From: Nonomuraea dietziae
GTDB taxonomy: Bacteria; Actinomycetota; Actinomycetes; Streptosporangiales; Streptosporangiaceae
Assembly (NCBI RefSeq): GCF_014195505.1
Contig: NZ_JACIBV010000001.1
Span: forward strand, 1,674,001 to 1,738,000
Length of the DNA: 64,000 bases
Reading direction: 5' to 3'
A model generated the notes under the pieces. The model did no database searches. It was not told the origin of the DNA and worked only from the letters and a program-made list of their open reading frames with translations. Position numbers and translations under genes: made by a program. Below are positions 1 through 7,535 of the stretch, one piece after another (within the stretch, counting starts at the first letter, position 1; each line of letters starts with the position of its first letter).

Positions 1-1127
1 AGGCCCATGATGGTCAGCGCGGTCAGGGACTTGCCGCAGCCCGACTCACCGACCAGGCCGAGCACCTCGCCTGGCCGTACCTCCAGCGAGATGCCGTCGA
101 CGATGTCGACCTCGTCGAAGGTGATCCTCAGCCCGGCGACCCGGAGGATCGGCTCGCCGGTCGGCAGCGGTCGGGCCCGTTCGGCCAGACGCCTGGCCGC
201 CTCGGCCAGGCCGGGCAGCGCGGTGAGCTCGCCAGGGGCGGCCTGCTCGAACGCCTTCCTCGTGGACGGCCGCGCGCGGGCGGCAGGAGCGGCCCACGCG
301 TCCGAGACGCCCTCGGAGAGGATGTTGAGCGCGAGCACGGTCAGGAGGATCAGCAGCCCGGGGAAGACCGTCGCCCACCAGCCGCCGAGCAGCACGAGGT
401 TCTTGCCGTCGGCGATGACGCTGCCCCACGAGGGGTTGGGCGGGCGCACGCCCGCTCCGATGAACGACAGCGACGCCTCGAAGACGATCGCGTCGGCGAC
501 CATGACCGTGCAGAACACCAGCACGGGCGCGGCGCAGTTGACCGCGACGTGCCTGATCAGGATGTACGGCGTGCGCGCCCCGATGATCCGCTCGGCCGCG
601 ACGTAGTCCTCGCCGTACTGGGCGAGCACGTTGGCCCGCACCACCCTGGCCACCGACGGCATGTACAGGAAGGCGATCGCCATCACCAGCACGGGGACGC
701 TGCCACCGAAGACCGCCACCAGGACCGCGGCCAGCGCGATGCCGGGGAAGGCCATGATCACGTCGAGGATCCGCATCACGGTCTCGTCGACGGCCTTGCG
801 GGAGGTGGCGGCGAAGGCTCCGATGATCGCCCCCGCCACCAGGGCCAGGGCGGTCGCGCCCAGCCCGATGAGGAGCGACCAGCGCGCGCCGTGCAGAAGC
901 CTGGACAGGATGTCGCGGTTGGCGCTGTCGAGGCCCATCCAGTGCGCCGCCGAGGGCCCGCCTCCCGCGGCCTGCTGGAAGTACGGCGAGTGCGGCGCCA
1001 GCCAGGGCGCGAGCACCGCGGCCAGGACGACCAGTGCGAGCACGCCCAGGGCGGCCCACGACAGCGGTGAGAGCCTGCGGAAGGCGACGCCGGGGCGGGA
1101 CAGCCGTTCGGTGAGTCCGTTTCTCAT
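1..1127 (-). CDS. Peptide ABC transporter permease-ATPase fusion (DppC-DppD type), 3' end cut by window
   Basis: One uninterrupted frame runs from ATG at 1127 off the window edge. Residues about 20-275 are a DppC-type permease: N-terminal membrane segment, extracellular stretch, then the cytoplasmic EAA-like region (SLSFIGAGVRPPNPSWG). After a charged linker of about 45 residues (TRKAFEQAAPGELTALPG...) the same frame continues into an ABC ATPase (EPILRVAGLRITFDEVDIVD), reaching the Walker A GESGCGKS at about residue 359, where the window ends. Permease and ATPase are normally separate polypeptides; fused forms are known in actinobacteria. The start overlaps the stop of the upstream permease (TGATG). 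It would import di/oligopeptides or similar ligands at the cytoplasmic membrane together with the next two genes. Substrate not determinable. Confidence 0.9.
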   Translation of the reverse strand, partial: MRNGLTERLSRPGVAFRRLSPLSWAALGVLALVVLAAVLAPWLAPHSPYFQQAAGGGPSAAHWMGLDSANRDILSRLLHGARWSLLIGLGATALALVAGAIIGAFAATSRKAVDETVMRILDVIMAFPGIALAAVLVAVFGGSVPVLVMAIAFLYMPSVARVVRANVLAQYGEDYVAAERIIGARTPYILIRHVAVNCAAPVLVFCTVMVADAIVFEASLSFIGAGVRPPNPSWGSVIADGKNLVLLGGWWATVFPGLLILLTVLALNILSEGVSDAWAAPAARARPSTRKAFEQAAPGELTALPGLAEAARRLAERARPLPTGEPILRVAGLRITFDEVDIVDGISLEVRPGEVLGLVGESGCGKSLTALTIMG

Positions 1128-2086
1128 CAGCCCGCGCTCCTGAGCCTGGGGTTGACCAGCAGGTAGAGGACGTCCACGGCCAGGTTGACGACCATGAAGC
1201 CGACCGCGATGGTCAGCACGACGCCCTGGACGACCGCGGGGTCTCCGTCGCGCACCGCGTTGATCATGAGCTGGCCCATGCCGGGCAGGCCGTAGATCTG
1301 CTCGATGACCACCGCGCCGCCGATCAGGTAGCCGATGCGCAGGCCGAGCACGGTCAACGGGTTGATCAGCGCGTTGCGCAGCACGTTGCGGCCGACGACC
1401 ACGACGGGAGGCAGGCCGCTGCCGATCGCGGTGCGCACGTAGTCGCGGTCGAGCTCCTCCACCATCGAGGTGCGGATGATCCTGGTCAGCTGGGCGGCCA
1501 CCGGCAGCGACAGCGACAGGGCGGGCAGCGTCATCGAGCGCAGCCATCCCGGCAGGGAGTCGGCGGGGTTGATGTAACCGCCGGTCGGGAAGAGGCCCTC
1601 CCCCACCGACAGCCACTGGATCATCAGCAGCGCCAGCCAGAAGGCGGGGGCGGCCACGCCGATCAGCGACACCATGCGGATGACCTGGTCGGGCCAGCGG
1701 TCGCGGAACAGCGCGCCGGTGACGCCGAAGACCAGCGCGAGCACGATCGCGACGCCGAGACCGAGGAAGGTGAGCTGCAGGGTGAGCGGCAGCGCGGTGA
1801 CGACCGACTCCAGCACCGGCTTCTTGGTGAGCACGCTGGTGCCGAGGTCGCCCTGGACCAGGTCGCCGACGAAGCGCACGTAGCGCAGCGGCAGCGGGTC
1901 GAGCAGGCCGTTCTCCAGTTGGAACTGGCGGATCTGCTCGGCGGTCGGGTTGGCGCCCTGGAAGTAGGCGTACTCCGGCTTGTTGTTGGAGAAGCGCATC
2001 ACGACGAAGACGAACGCGATCACGCCGAGCAGCAGCGGGATCAGGATGAGGACGCGCCGCGCCAGCATCCGCAGGACGACGGTCAT
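1127..2086 (-). CDS. Peptide ABC transporter permease (DppB type)
   Basis: 319-residue integral membrane permease of the DppB/OppB family. The N-terminal membrane segment (RRVLILIPLLLGVIAFVFVV) and the long periplasmic loop with QFQLENGLLDPLPLRYVRFV are typical, and the EAA-loop region IEQIYGLPGMGQLMINAV sits near the C-terminus. The ATG at 2086 overlaps the stop of the binding-protein gene by four bases, so the three genes are translationally coupled: binding protein, DppB, DppC-DppD fusion. It forms the heterodimeric channel with the permease half of the fusion. A long frame extending upstream of this start through the binding-protein gene is only a shadow. Confidence 0.92.
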   Translation of the reverse strand: MTVVLRMLARRVLILIPLLLGVIAFVFVVMRFSNNKPEYAYFQGANPTAEQIRQFQLENGLLDPLPLRYVRFVGDLVQGDLGTSVLTKKPVLESVVTALPLTLQLTFLGLGVAIVLALVFGVTGALFRDRWPDQVIRMVSLIGVAAPAFWLALLMIQWLSVGEGLFPTGGYINPADSLPGWLRSMTLPALSLSLPVAAQLTRIIRTSMVEELDRDYVRTAIGSGLPPVVVVGRNVLRNALINPLTVLGLRIGYLIGGAVVIEQIYGLPGMGQLMINAVRDGDPAVVQGVVLTIAVGFMVVNLAVDVLYLLVNPRLRSAG

Positions 2087-3687
2087 GCCCGCCTGGCCTG
2101 CAGCAGGCTGATGCCGGGGTAGGCCTGCGCCCTGATGCCCGAGAGCTTCTTCGGGTCCCACGCGGTCATGAGCTCGGTGTGGACGACCGGGTAGAGCACG
2201 GCCTGCTCGGCGATGACGTCGAGGTAGGAGTGGATCAGTTCGCGCCGCTTGGCCTGGTCGAGCTCCCTCGTCGCCTGGTCCATGAGCGCGAACAGCTTCT
2301 TGGCGTCGTCGCTCTCGGCCCACTTGGTGTACTTCATCCACACGCCGCCTGGCACGTAGTTGTAGTGCAGGATCAGGTCGGCGTCCATGCCGAACTGGTT
2401 GGGGTTGGACGCTGCGGCGACGACCTGGTAGTCCTGCGACTGGTCCATCTTGGTGAAGACGGCCGTGGTCTCCTGCGGCTCCAGGGTGGTCTTGACGCCG
2501 ATGGCCTCCCACGAGGCGGCGATGGTCGGCAGGCAGTCGACGATCCAGCTCACGTTGACCGACATCAGGTTGATCGACAGGTCCTTCACGCCCGCCTCCG
2601 CCAGCAGCGCCTTGGCCTTGGCGGGGTCGTGGTCGTAGACGGTGGCGGCCCGCCGGTGGTCGGGGTGCTGCTCGTTGAGGAAGGAGCTGGAGGCGCTGCC
2701 GTGACCCTTGAGCGCCACCTCGATCATCTTGCGTTTGTCGATGGCGTAGTGGAGCGCCTGCCGTACGCGGACGTCGTCGAAGGGTTTGGTGGCGGTGTTG
2801 AACATCAGGAACATGTGGTTCATGCCCTTGCCGCCCTCGACGGTCAGGCCCTGCTGCCTGAGCTGCTCGATGTTGGCGTAGGGGACGTTGTCGGCGATCT
2901 GCGCCTCCGCCGACGAGCCCGAGATCTTGGCGACCCTGGCCGAGGCGTCGACGATGGTCAGCCAGTTCATCTTCTTGGCCGTGGCGGGCCTGGGCCCGTT
3001 GTATCCGGCGTAGGCCTCGAAGGTGGTGTTCGACTTCGGGTTGTGCGCGGTCTGCCGGTAGGGCCCCGAGCCGACGGCCTTGCCGCCCTTGGCGGCGTCC
3101 CACGCTCCCGGCTGGGAGAAGACGTGCTTCGGCATGATCTTGGCGATCGACAGTCTCGGCGCCGCGTCGGGGAAGGGGAACTTGAAGACCAGCTCGACCG
3201 TGCGGTCGTCGACCTTCTTCACCTCCTCAAGGAACGGCCTGAAGAACGAGCCGGTCAGCACGTTGGCCTCGGGGTCGAGGATGCGCTGGAAGGTGAAGAC
3301 CACGTCGTCGGCCGTGACGGGCTTCCCGTCGTGCCAGGTGGCGCCCTGTCTGAGGGTGAAGGTCCAGCGCGTGGCGTTCACGTCGGACGGCAGCGCGGTC
3401 GCCAGCGCGGGATAGGGCTCCCTGGTGATCGGATCGGTCTCCAGCAGGCCCTCGTAGATGTGGTTGTTGGCGGCCATGGCGAAGGCGGAGGCCGTCTGCG
3501 TGGGGTCCCAGCTGCCGTCGTTGCCGTAACCGATGACGGCGGTGATCAGGTCGGTGTCGGAGCCCGCGCCCACCGATCCCGTCGAGGCGGGACCGCCGGA
3601 GCAGGCCGCGACCGTGGTCGCGATGAACGCCGCGGCGCCGGTCGCCCCGCTGTAGCGAAGGAAGTCGCGACGGCTCAACCTGGACAT
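2083..3687 (-). CDS. Peptide ABC transporter substrate-binding lipoprotein (SBP_bac_5)
   Basis: 534-residue extracellular solute-binding protein, family 5. The N-terminus has a twin-arginine motif (LSRRDFLRYSG) followed by a hydrophobic stretch and a lipobox-like TVAACSGG, so it is probably Tat-exported and lipid-anchored. Family features include WTFTLRQGATWHDGKPVTA and DDVVFTFQRI in the first third. It captures peptides or related ligands for the permeases downstream. First gene of the operon; a GGAG ribosome-binding site precedes the ATG. A promoter and a palindromic operator lie just upstream, facing the divergent GntR gene, so repression by that regulator is likely. Confidence 0.92.
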   Translation of the reverse strand: MSRLSRRDFLRYSGATGAAAFIATTVAACSGGPASTGSVGAGSDTDLITAVIGYGNDGSWDPTQTASAFAMAANNHIYEGLLETDPITREPYPALATALPSDVNATRWTFTLRQGATWHDGKPVTADDVVFTFQRILDPEANVLTGSFFRPFLEEVKKVDDRTVELVFKFPFPDAAPRLSIAKIMPKHVFSQPGAWDAAKGGKAVGSGPYRQTAHNPKSNTTFEAYAGYNGPRPATAKKMNWLTIVDASARVAKISGSSAEAQIADNVPYANIEQLRQQGLTVEGGKGMNHMFLMFNTATKPFDDVRVRQALHYAIDKRKMIEVALKGHGSASSSFLNEQHPDHRRAATVYDHDPAKAKALLAEAGVKDLSINLMSVNVSWIVDCLPTIAASWEAIGVKTTLEPQETTAVFTKMDQSQDYQVVAAASNPNQFGMDADLILHYNYVPGGVWMKYTKWAESDDAKKLFALMDQATRELDQAKRRELIHSYLDVIAEQAVLYPVVHTELMTAWDPKKLSGIRAQAYPGISLLQARRA

Positions 3688-3702
3688 GGGCGTCTCCTCT
3701 CC

Positions 3703-3721
3703 TAGGACGTGGGACGTCCTA
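3703..3721. promoter_or_regulatory. Palindromic operator, likely for the adjacent FadR-type GntR regulator
   Basis: Perfect 19-bp inverted repeat TAGGACGTGGGACGTCCTA (8-bp arms, GGG centre). Its core GTNNNAC is the half-site arrangement of FadR-subfamily GntR operators. It lies 15 bp upstream of the binding-protein start codon and downstream of the predicted promoter, a position where bound repressor would block transcription. Which protein binds is inferred from proximity. Confidence 0.65.
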
Positions 3722-3738
3722 CCAATAAGGTAAAGTGG

Positions 3739-3767
3739 AGGTTAGGCTCCATGAAGGTTCCGGTCAA
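3739..3767 (-). promoter_or_regulatory. Sigma70-like promoter for the peptide-transport operon
   Basis: On the minus strand TTGACC (3767-3762) is followed after 17 bp by TAACCT (3744-3739). Spacing is ideal for a housekeeping promoter, and the palindromic operator lies about 20 bp downstream of the -10, in the 5' leader. Confidence 0.55.
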
Positions 3768-3802
3768 GAGAAGGTTTCGCCAATGTTTCCTAGGATGCAC
3801 GC

Positions 3803-4492
3803 GTGAGACTGAGCCGCGCGGTCGAGGTCCAGCAGGCCGTCAAGGAGATCATCCTGAGCCGCAGGCTCGCGGCGGGCGATCCGCTGCCCACCGAGACCGA
3901 GCTCATGGAGGAGCTGGGCGCCAGCCGCAACTCCGTGCGTGAGGCGCTCAAGGCGCTGCAGGCGGTCGGCATCGTCGACATCCGCCATGGCTTCGGCATG
4001 TTCGTGGGCCGCATGTCGCTCAACGGCCTGGTCGACGAGCTCGCCTTCCACAGCCGCATCAGGATGCACGACGACGGCCCGCGCCAGCTCGGTCATCTCG
4101 TCGAGATCCGCGAGGTGCTCGAGGCCGGGCTGGTCGAGCGCCTCATCGACCTCGGCGGCGAGGCCGACCTGTCTCCCGTGGCCGAGGTGATGGCGAGGAT
4201 GAGCGCCGAGGCCGAGGTGGGGATCATCTCCCCCGAGACCGACAGACTCTTCCACGACGTGCTCTACAGGCCGCTGGGCAATCCGCTGGTGGGGCAGCTG
4301 CTCGGCGCGTTCTGGGACGTCTACCACCAGCTGCGCGACCATCTGGGCGCGCCGGACGAGTCGCCCGCCGACCTGGCCAGGCGTCACCGCGACATCTACA
4401 CCGCGGTCGCGGCGGGCGACAGGGCGGCGGCGGTGGCGGCCGTCCACGCCCACTTCGAGGGTGTCCGCAACCGCCTGGCCAGGCTCACCTAG
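3803..4492 (+). CDS. GntR family transcriptional regulator, FadR subfamily
   Basis: 229-residue regulator. Residues about 8-75 form the winged helix-turn-helix (PTETELMEELGASRNSVREA), and the rest is the all-alpha FCD ligand-binding domain, with acidic/His positions (HLVEIREVLEAGLVERLID, RHRDIYTAVAAGD) typical of metal and carboxylate binding. GTG start at 3803. Divergently transcribed from the peptide importer, so it most likely senses the imported compound or a metabolite and controls that operon through the palindrome at 3703-3721. The effector is unknown. Confidence 0.88.
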   Translation: MRLSRAVEVQQAVKEIILSRRLAAGDPLPTETELMEELGASRNSVREALKALQAVGIVDIRHGFGMFVGRMSLNGLVDELAFHSRIRMHDDGPRQLGHLVEIREVLEAGLVERLIDLGGEADLSPVAEVMARMSAEAEVGIISPETDRLFHDVLYRPLGNPLVGQLLGAFWDVYHQLRDHLGAPDESPADLARRHRDIYTAVAAGDRAAAVAAVHAHFEGVRNRLARLT

Positions 4493-4507
4493 CCAAGCCC
4501 GCGCGCA

Positions 4508-4678
4508 TCACACCCGCGCGGATGCAGCCTGCGCGTAGACGGGCCTCAGCCTGGCGGCGATGAGGCGGTGGGCCGCGATCAGCCTCGCCCTGTCATCGGC
4601 GCCCCGCACCTGGGCGGCGAGCCGGGCGACCAGGGGGTGGCCCCAGTCGAGGATGGGGGTGGCCTCGAGGGTCTTCAC
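4508..4678 (-). CDS. Small 56-residue protein, resembles the N-terminal segment of transglutaminase-like proteins
   Basis: Not obvious among longer frames: GTG at 4678 opens 56 codons ending at TGA 4510-4508. The sequence (LEATPILDWGHPLVARLAAQV...) looks to me like the first 50 residues of actinobacterial transglutaminase-domain proteins, which begin with a D-x-x-HP-x-V motif and a following helix. The catalytic Cys/His/Asp core is absent, so it is either a truncated remnant or an independent small protein. It is divergent from blaI. The family call is from memory and weak. Confidence 0.35.
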   Translation of the reverse strand: MKTLEATPILDWGHPLVARLAAQVRGADDRARLIAAHRLIAARLRPVYAQAASARV

Positions 4679-4689
4679 CCCTCGATTGT

Positions 4690-4703
4690 CCTACGATCGC
4701 AGG
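4690..4703. promoter_or_regulatory. Imperfect palindrome upstream of blaI, candidate BlaI operator
   Basis: CCTACGATCGCAGG is a 14-bp near-palindrome centred on GATC, 12 bp before the blaI-type start codon. The half-site CTACGATC recurs at 6030-6037, directly after the M56 gene. BlaI repressors usually autoregulate through short palindromes at this position. Confidence 0.45.
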
Positions 4704-4715
4704 TAGCATGAGCCC

Positions 4716-5090
4716 ATGGTGCGCGCTCTGGGTGACCTCGAATCCACGATCATGGACAGGATGTGGTCCTACCGCCGCCCCGCCTCCGTGCGTGACGTGC
4801 TCGAAGACCTGAGGCGCGAGCGCGAGATCGCCTACACCACGGTCATGACGGTGATGGACAAGCTCCACAAGAAGGGCCTGCTGCGCCGTCACCCCGTTGG
4901 CAAGGCCTACGTCTACGAGACCGTCAGCAGCAAGGAGGCCTACACCGCGGGCCTCATGCGCGAGACGCTGGCCAGCGGCGGCAACCAGGCCGCCACGCTC
5001 GTCCACTTCCTCGAGCGGCTGAGCCCCGAGGAGGCCGCCGCCCTGGAGTCGGCGCTGCGCGTCTACCCGCCGAAGGGCCGTCAGGAGTGA
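4716..5090 (+). CDS. BlaI/MecI/CopY family transcriptional repressor
   Basis: 124-residue winged-helix repressor. It starts LGDLESTIMDRMW and carries the recognition region AYTTVMTVMDKLHKKGLLRR, both characteristic of the BlaI/MecI family, followed by the short C-terminal dimerisation helices. Its stop overlaps the GTG start of an M56 peptidase gene, the usual partner that cleaves the repressor on receiving a signal. In actinobacteria such pairs respond to cell-wall or respiratory stress; no beta-lactamase gene is adjacent here. Confidence 0.93.
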   Translation: MVRALGDLESTIMDRMWSYRRPASVRDVLEDLRREREIAYTTVMTVMDKLHKKGLLRRHPVGKAYVYETVSSKEAYTAGLMRETLASGGNQAATLVHFLERLSPEEAAALESALRVYPPKGRQE

Positions 5091-6028
5091 CCGACGCCCT
5101 CATCCTCGCCGTCTACACCGTCGCCGCCTGCGCGCTGCTGGCGCGCCCGCTGTCGGCGGCGCGCTGGGCCGAGCGGGCGCCGCGGCTCGCGATCGCCATG
5201 TGGCTGTCGGCCTGCGCCTCCGTCGTCGGCTCCGCGCTGCTGGCCGTGCTGACCGCCACCGTGCCCGCCGACGCCGTCGGCCACGGGCTCGCCCGCCTGT
5301 TCGAGCTGTGCACCATGATGCTGGCCGAAGGGCCGGGGGCGTCCGCGTGGGCGGCGCTCGGCGTCTGCGCGATCACGCTGTCGCGGCTGGCGGCGAGCCT
5401 CGCCGCGGTGCTGGTGCGGGCCAGGAGGGAGCGGGGCAGGCACGCCGCGATGCTCGCCCTGCTGGGCCGTCCCGACAGGGCGCTGGGCGCGATCGTCGTC
5501 GACTACGCCGAGCCGCTGGTCTACTGCCTGCCGGGGCGCGCCGCCAAGACCGTGATCACCACCGCGGCGCTCCGCTCGCTCAGCACGTCCCAGGTGGCGG
5601 CGGTGCTGGCGCACGAACGGGCGCACGTGCGCGGCAGGCACCATCTGGTGCTGGCGGCCGGGGAGGCGTTCGCCAGGGCCTTCCCCTTCGTCCCGCTGTT
5701 CGACGTGGCCAGGCGGGAGGTGGCGCGCCTGATCGAGTTGCGCGCCGACGACGTGGCCGCCCGCCGCCATCCGCGCGCGCAGATCGCCGCCGCGCTGGTG
5801 GGCCTGGCCACGGGGCGGGTGCCCGCGTTCGTGATGGGCGCCGGCGGCCAGAGCGCGCTCACCAGGGTGCGCCGCATGCTGCGCCCCGCGGCGCCCCTGG
5901 CCAGGGGCGAGCGGCTGGCGGGCCTGGCCACCGTGGCGCTGCTGCTCGGCGGGCCCGCCGTCGTGGCCGCCGCGCCCGCGATGAGCGCGTTCATCGCCCA
6001 CCACTGTCACGCGCTCTCCCTGCTGTGA
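5087..6028 (+). CDS. M56 family (BlaR1-like) membrane metallopeptidase
   Basis: 313 residues with several membrane helices at both ends and a zinc-protease motif HERAH at residues 176-180, followed by ELRADDVA, which supplies the third ligand. There is no extracellular penicillin-binding sensor domain, as in the short actinobacterial BlaR-like proteins. It would inactivate the upstream BlaI repressor in response to an unknown signal. Start is the GTG at 5087 within the GTGA overlap. Confidence 0.92.
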   Translation: MTDALILAVYTVAACALLARPLSAARWAERAPRLAIAMWLSACASVVGSALLAVLTATVPADAVGHGLARLFELCTMMLAEGPGASAWAALGVCAITLSRLAASLAAVLVRARRERGRHAAMLALLGRPDRALGAIVVDYAEPLVYCLPGRAAKTVITTAALRSLSTSQVAAVLAHERAHVRGRHHLVLAAGEAFARAFPFVPLFDVARREVARLIELRADDVAARRHPRAQIAAALVGLATGRVPAFVMGAGGQSALTRVRRMLRPAAPLARGERLAGLATVALLLGGPAVVAAAPAMSAFIAHHCHALSLL

Positions 6029-6035
6029 ACTACGA

Positions 6036-6066
6036 TCCTTCGTCGTAGCTCCGTCTCGACGAAGGA
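6036..6066 (+). promoter_or_regulatory. Stem-loop masking the ribosome-binding site of the FhuF-like gene; overlaps BlaI-like half-sites
   Basis: TCCTTCGTCG (6036-6045) pairs perfectly with CGACGAAGGA (6057-6066) across an 11-nt loop. The right arm contains the GAAGGA ribosome-binding site of the gene starting at 6072. The flanking CTACGA (6030-6035) and TCGTAG (6043-6048) form a second inverted repeat related to the site before blaI. It could be a terminator, a translational switch or an operator; the sequence alone does not decide. Confidence 0.5.
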
Positions 6067-6071
6067 TTCAC

Positions 6072-6821
6072 ATGCACGACGTGTTCGCCAGGCTCGACGC
6101 CTTCGGCGAGCGTTACCGGCTCGAGCGCGGCCTGATCCCCCACGACGACTGGATCGACTGCTCGCGCCTGCTCGACCCCGGCTCGCCTGAGCTCACCCGC
6201 GTCCTGGAGGCGGAGCGGCACGCCAGCGGCCAGGTCTCCGACCACGCCACCGCGCTGACCGTCATCGCCGTCTACGCCGGCAGGGTCACCACGGCGGCGC
6301 TGCTGGCGTGGGCGCTGGAGGGCGTGCTCCTGGACATGCGCCCCTCGAACGTCGCCATCCGCCTGTCGGAGCACCACGGGTTCGAGGCGGTGGGCCTGCG
6401 GCAGCCGTCCGCCGTCGAGGGTCCGGTGGAGACGCTGGTCGCGTGGGTGCTGGAGGAGCACCTGCTGCCGCTGGCCGACGCGCTGCGCTCGCGCACGAGG
6501 GCGGGGCTGCGGCAGCTCCACGGCGGCATCGCGTACGGCTGCGCGGCGGCGTTCTGCTCGGCCAGCCTGCGCGGCGGCGACGTCGACCTGCTGGAGGCGG
6601 CCTACCACCGGTTCATGGCGGCGGCGGGCGGCGGGCTCGACCGGCTCGGCACGGTGGTGCGGCTGAGAGAGGGCGCGCGTGAGGGCCTGTTCTACCTGCG
6701 CGACACCTGCTGCCTCTACTACACCTCGGCCGAGAAGACGCTGTGCGCCAGCTGCTGCCTGGACACCAGCCAGGACAGGATCGCCGCCTACCGGGCGGTG
6801 CTGAGCGATCTGAGCCGATAG
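6072..6821 (+). CDS. FhuF-like (2Fe-2S) ferric-siderophore reductase family protein
   Basis: 249 residues. The C-terminus carries the FhuF iron-sulfur motif C-C-x10-C-x2-C exactly: Cys213, Cys214, Cys225 and Cys228 (CCLYYTSAEKTLCASCC). FhuF proteins bind an unusual [2Fe-2S] cluster and reduce iron in ferric siderophores in the cytoplasm. The upstream part is helical with no other recognised motif. No siderophore transporter is adjacent; instead the gene follows a BlaI/M56 pair and its ribosome-binding site lies in a hairpin. The family call is solid; the substrate is unknown. Confidence 0.85.
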   Translation: MHDVFARLDAFGERYRLERGLIPHDDWIDCSRLLDPGSPELTRVLEAERHASGQVSDHATALTVIAVYAGRVTTAALLAWALEGVLLDMRPSNVAIRLSEHHGFEAVGLRQPSAVEGPVETLVAWVLEEHLLPLADALRSRTRAGLRQLHGGIAYGCAAAFCSASLRGGDVDLLEAAYHRFMAAAGGGLDRLGTVVRLREGAREGLFYLRDTCCLYYTSAEKTLCASCCLDTSQDRIAAYRAVLSDLSR

Positions 6822-6918
6822 GGCCCCGGTCGGCGAGCCTGTCCAGCGGCGCGGGCTCGGCCACCACGCCGAGCACGGCGCCGCTGAAGACCTTCTCGCG
6901 CCTGCCGCGCCACACCTA

Positions 6919-6956
6919 GGTCTCGGCCACCGCTCTCCGTGACGTCGGCCGAGACC
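6919..6956. terminator. Bidirectional hairpin between convergent genes
   Basis: GGTCTCGGCC (6919-6928) pairs with GGCCGAGACC (6947-6956), 10-bp arms and an 18-nt loop, between the FhuF-like gene and the convergent small membrane protein. The minus strand of 6822-6915 also reads an open fragment beginning VWRGRREKVFSGAVLGVV, which I cannot assign and treat as a possible remnant. Confidence 0.5.
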
Positions 6957-7025
6957 CCGCCCCGGTACGGTCCCGGGACGGGGCAGATGATCCGTGGACG
7001 CCGGCGGGTCAGGCCGCGGGACGGG

Positions 7026-7301
7026 TCATCGGTTCAGGCCGCGCCTGCCGTACACCCCGGCGGTGACGAGGACGGCGACGGCGGCGACGATCACCTGCAG
7101 GACCAGCTCCATCCAGTCGACGCCGCGGGTCTCGGCGAGGCCGAAGGCGCCGGCGATGGCGGTGCCGACGAAGGCGGCCACGATGCCGACCACGATGGTC
7201 AGCCAGATCGGGATGTTCTGGCGTCCTGGTACGACCAGGCGGCCGAGCGCGCCGATGATGGCGCCGATAACGATGGCGGTGATGATGCCCGTAACCGTCA
7301 T
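7026..7301 (-). CDS. GlsB/YeaQ/YmgE (transglycosylase-associated) stress-response membrane protein
   Basis: 91 residues with three hydrophobic segments: VTGIITAIVIGAIIGALGRL, WLTIVVGIVAAFVGTAIAGA and LVLQVIVAAVAVLVTAGVYG. The conserved G-x-LGRLVVPG-x-Q motif follows the first helix. Start ATG at 7301 is preceded by AAGGAG; a longer frame upstream lacks coding character. Function of the family is not known in detail; members are often induced by stress. Confidence 0.88.
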   Translation of the reverse strand: MTVTGIITAIVIGAIIGALGRLVVPGRQNIPIWLTIVVGIVAAFVGTAIAGAFGLAETRGVDWMELVLQVIVAAVAVLVTAGVYGRRGLNR

Positions 7302-7535
7302 GTGCGGCTCCTTACTCAGCTCCGAATGGGGGGTGAAGCTGATCGCCGTGTGCCCGGCAGGAGCGGATGCACACCTCATCGCCGCCATTCGGTATCCACG
7401 CCGGCGGCGTTGCGCCGGCCGGACCGGACGGCCGGCACCTGTCCACCGAGGTCGCCCCCCGGCCCCCGAGCAGCCCGCCGCCATCACGGGCGCCAGGAGC
7501 ACGGGCACTGAGCGCATGCGGCGAATGTACTCCGG

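Noticed and set aside
1127..3103. A single 658-codon protein covering the permease and half of the binding protein
   Set aside because: Only the last 319 codons are protein-like. The rest is the wrong frame of the binding-protein gene, and a proper ATGA overlap marks the permease start at 2086.
4716..6028. Beta-lactam resistance operon
   Set aside because: BlaI/M56 pairs are frequent in actinobacteria without any beta-lactamase; the M56 protein lacks a penicillin-binding domain and no bla or mec gene is adjacent.
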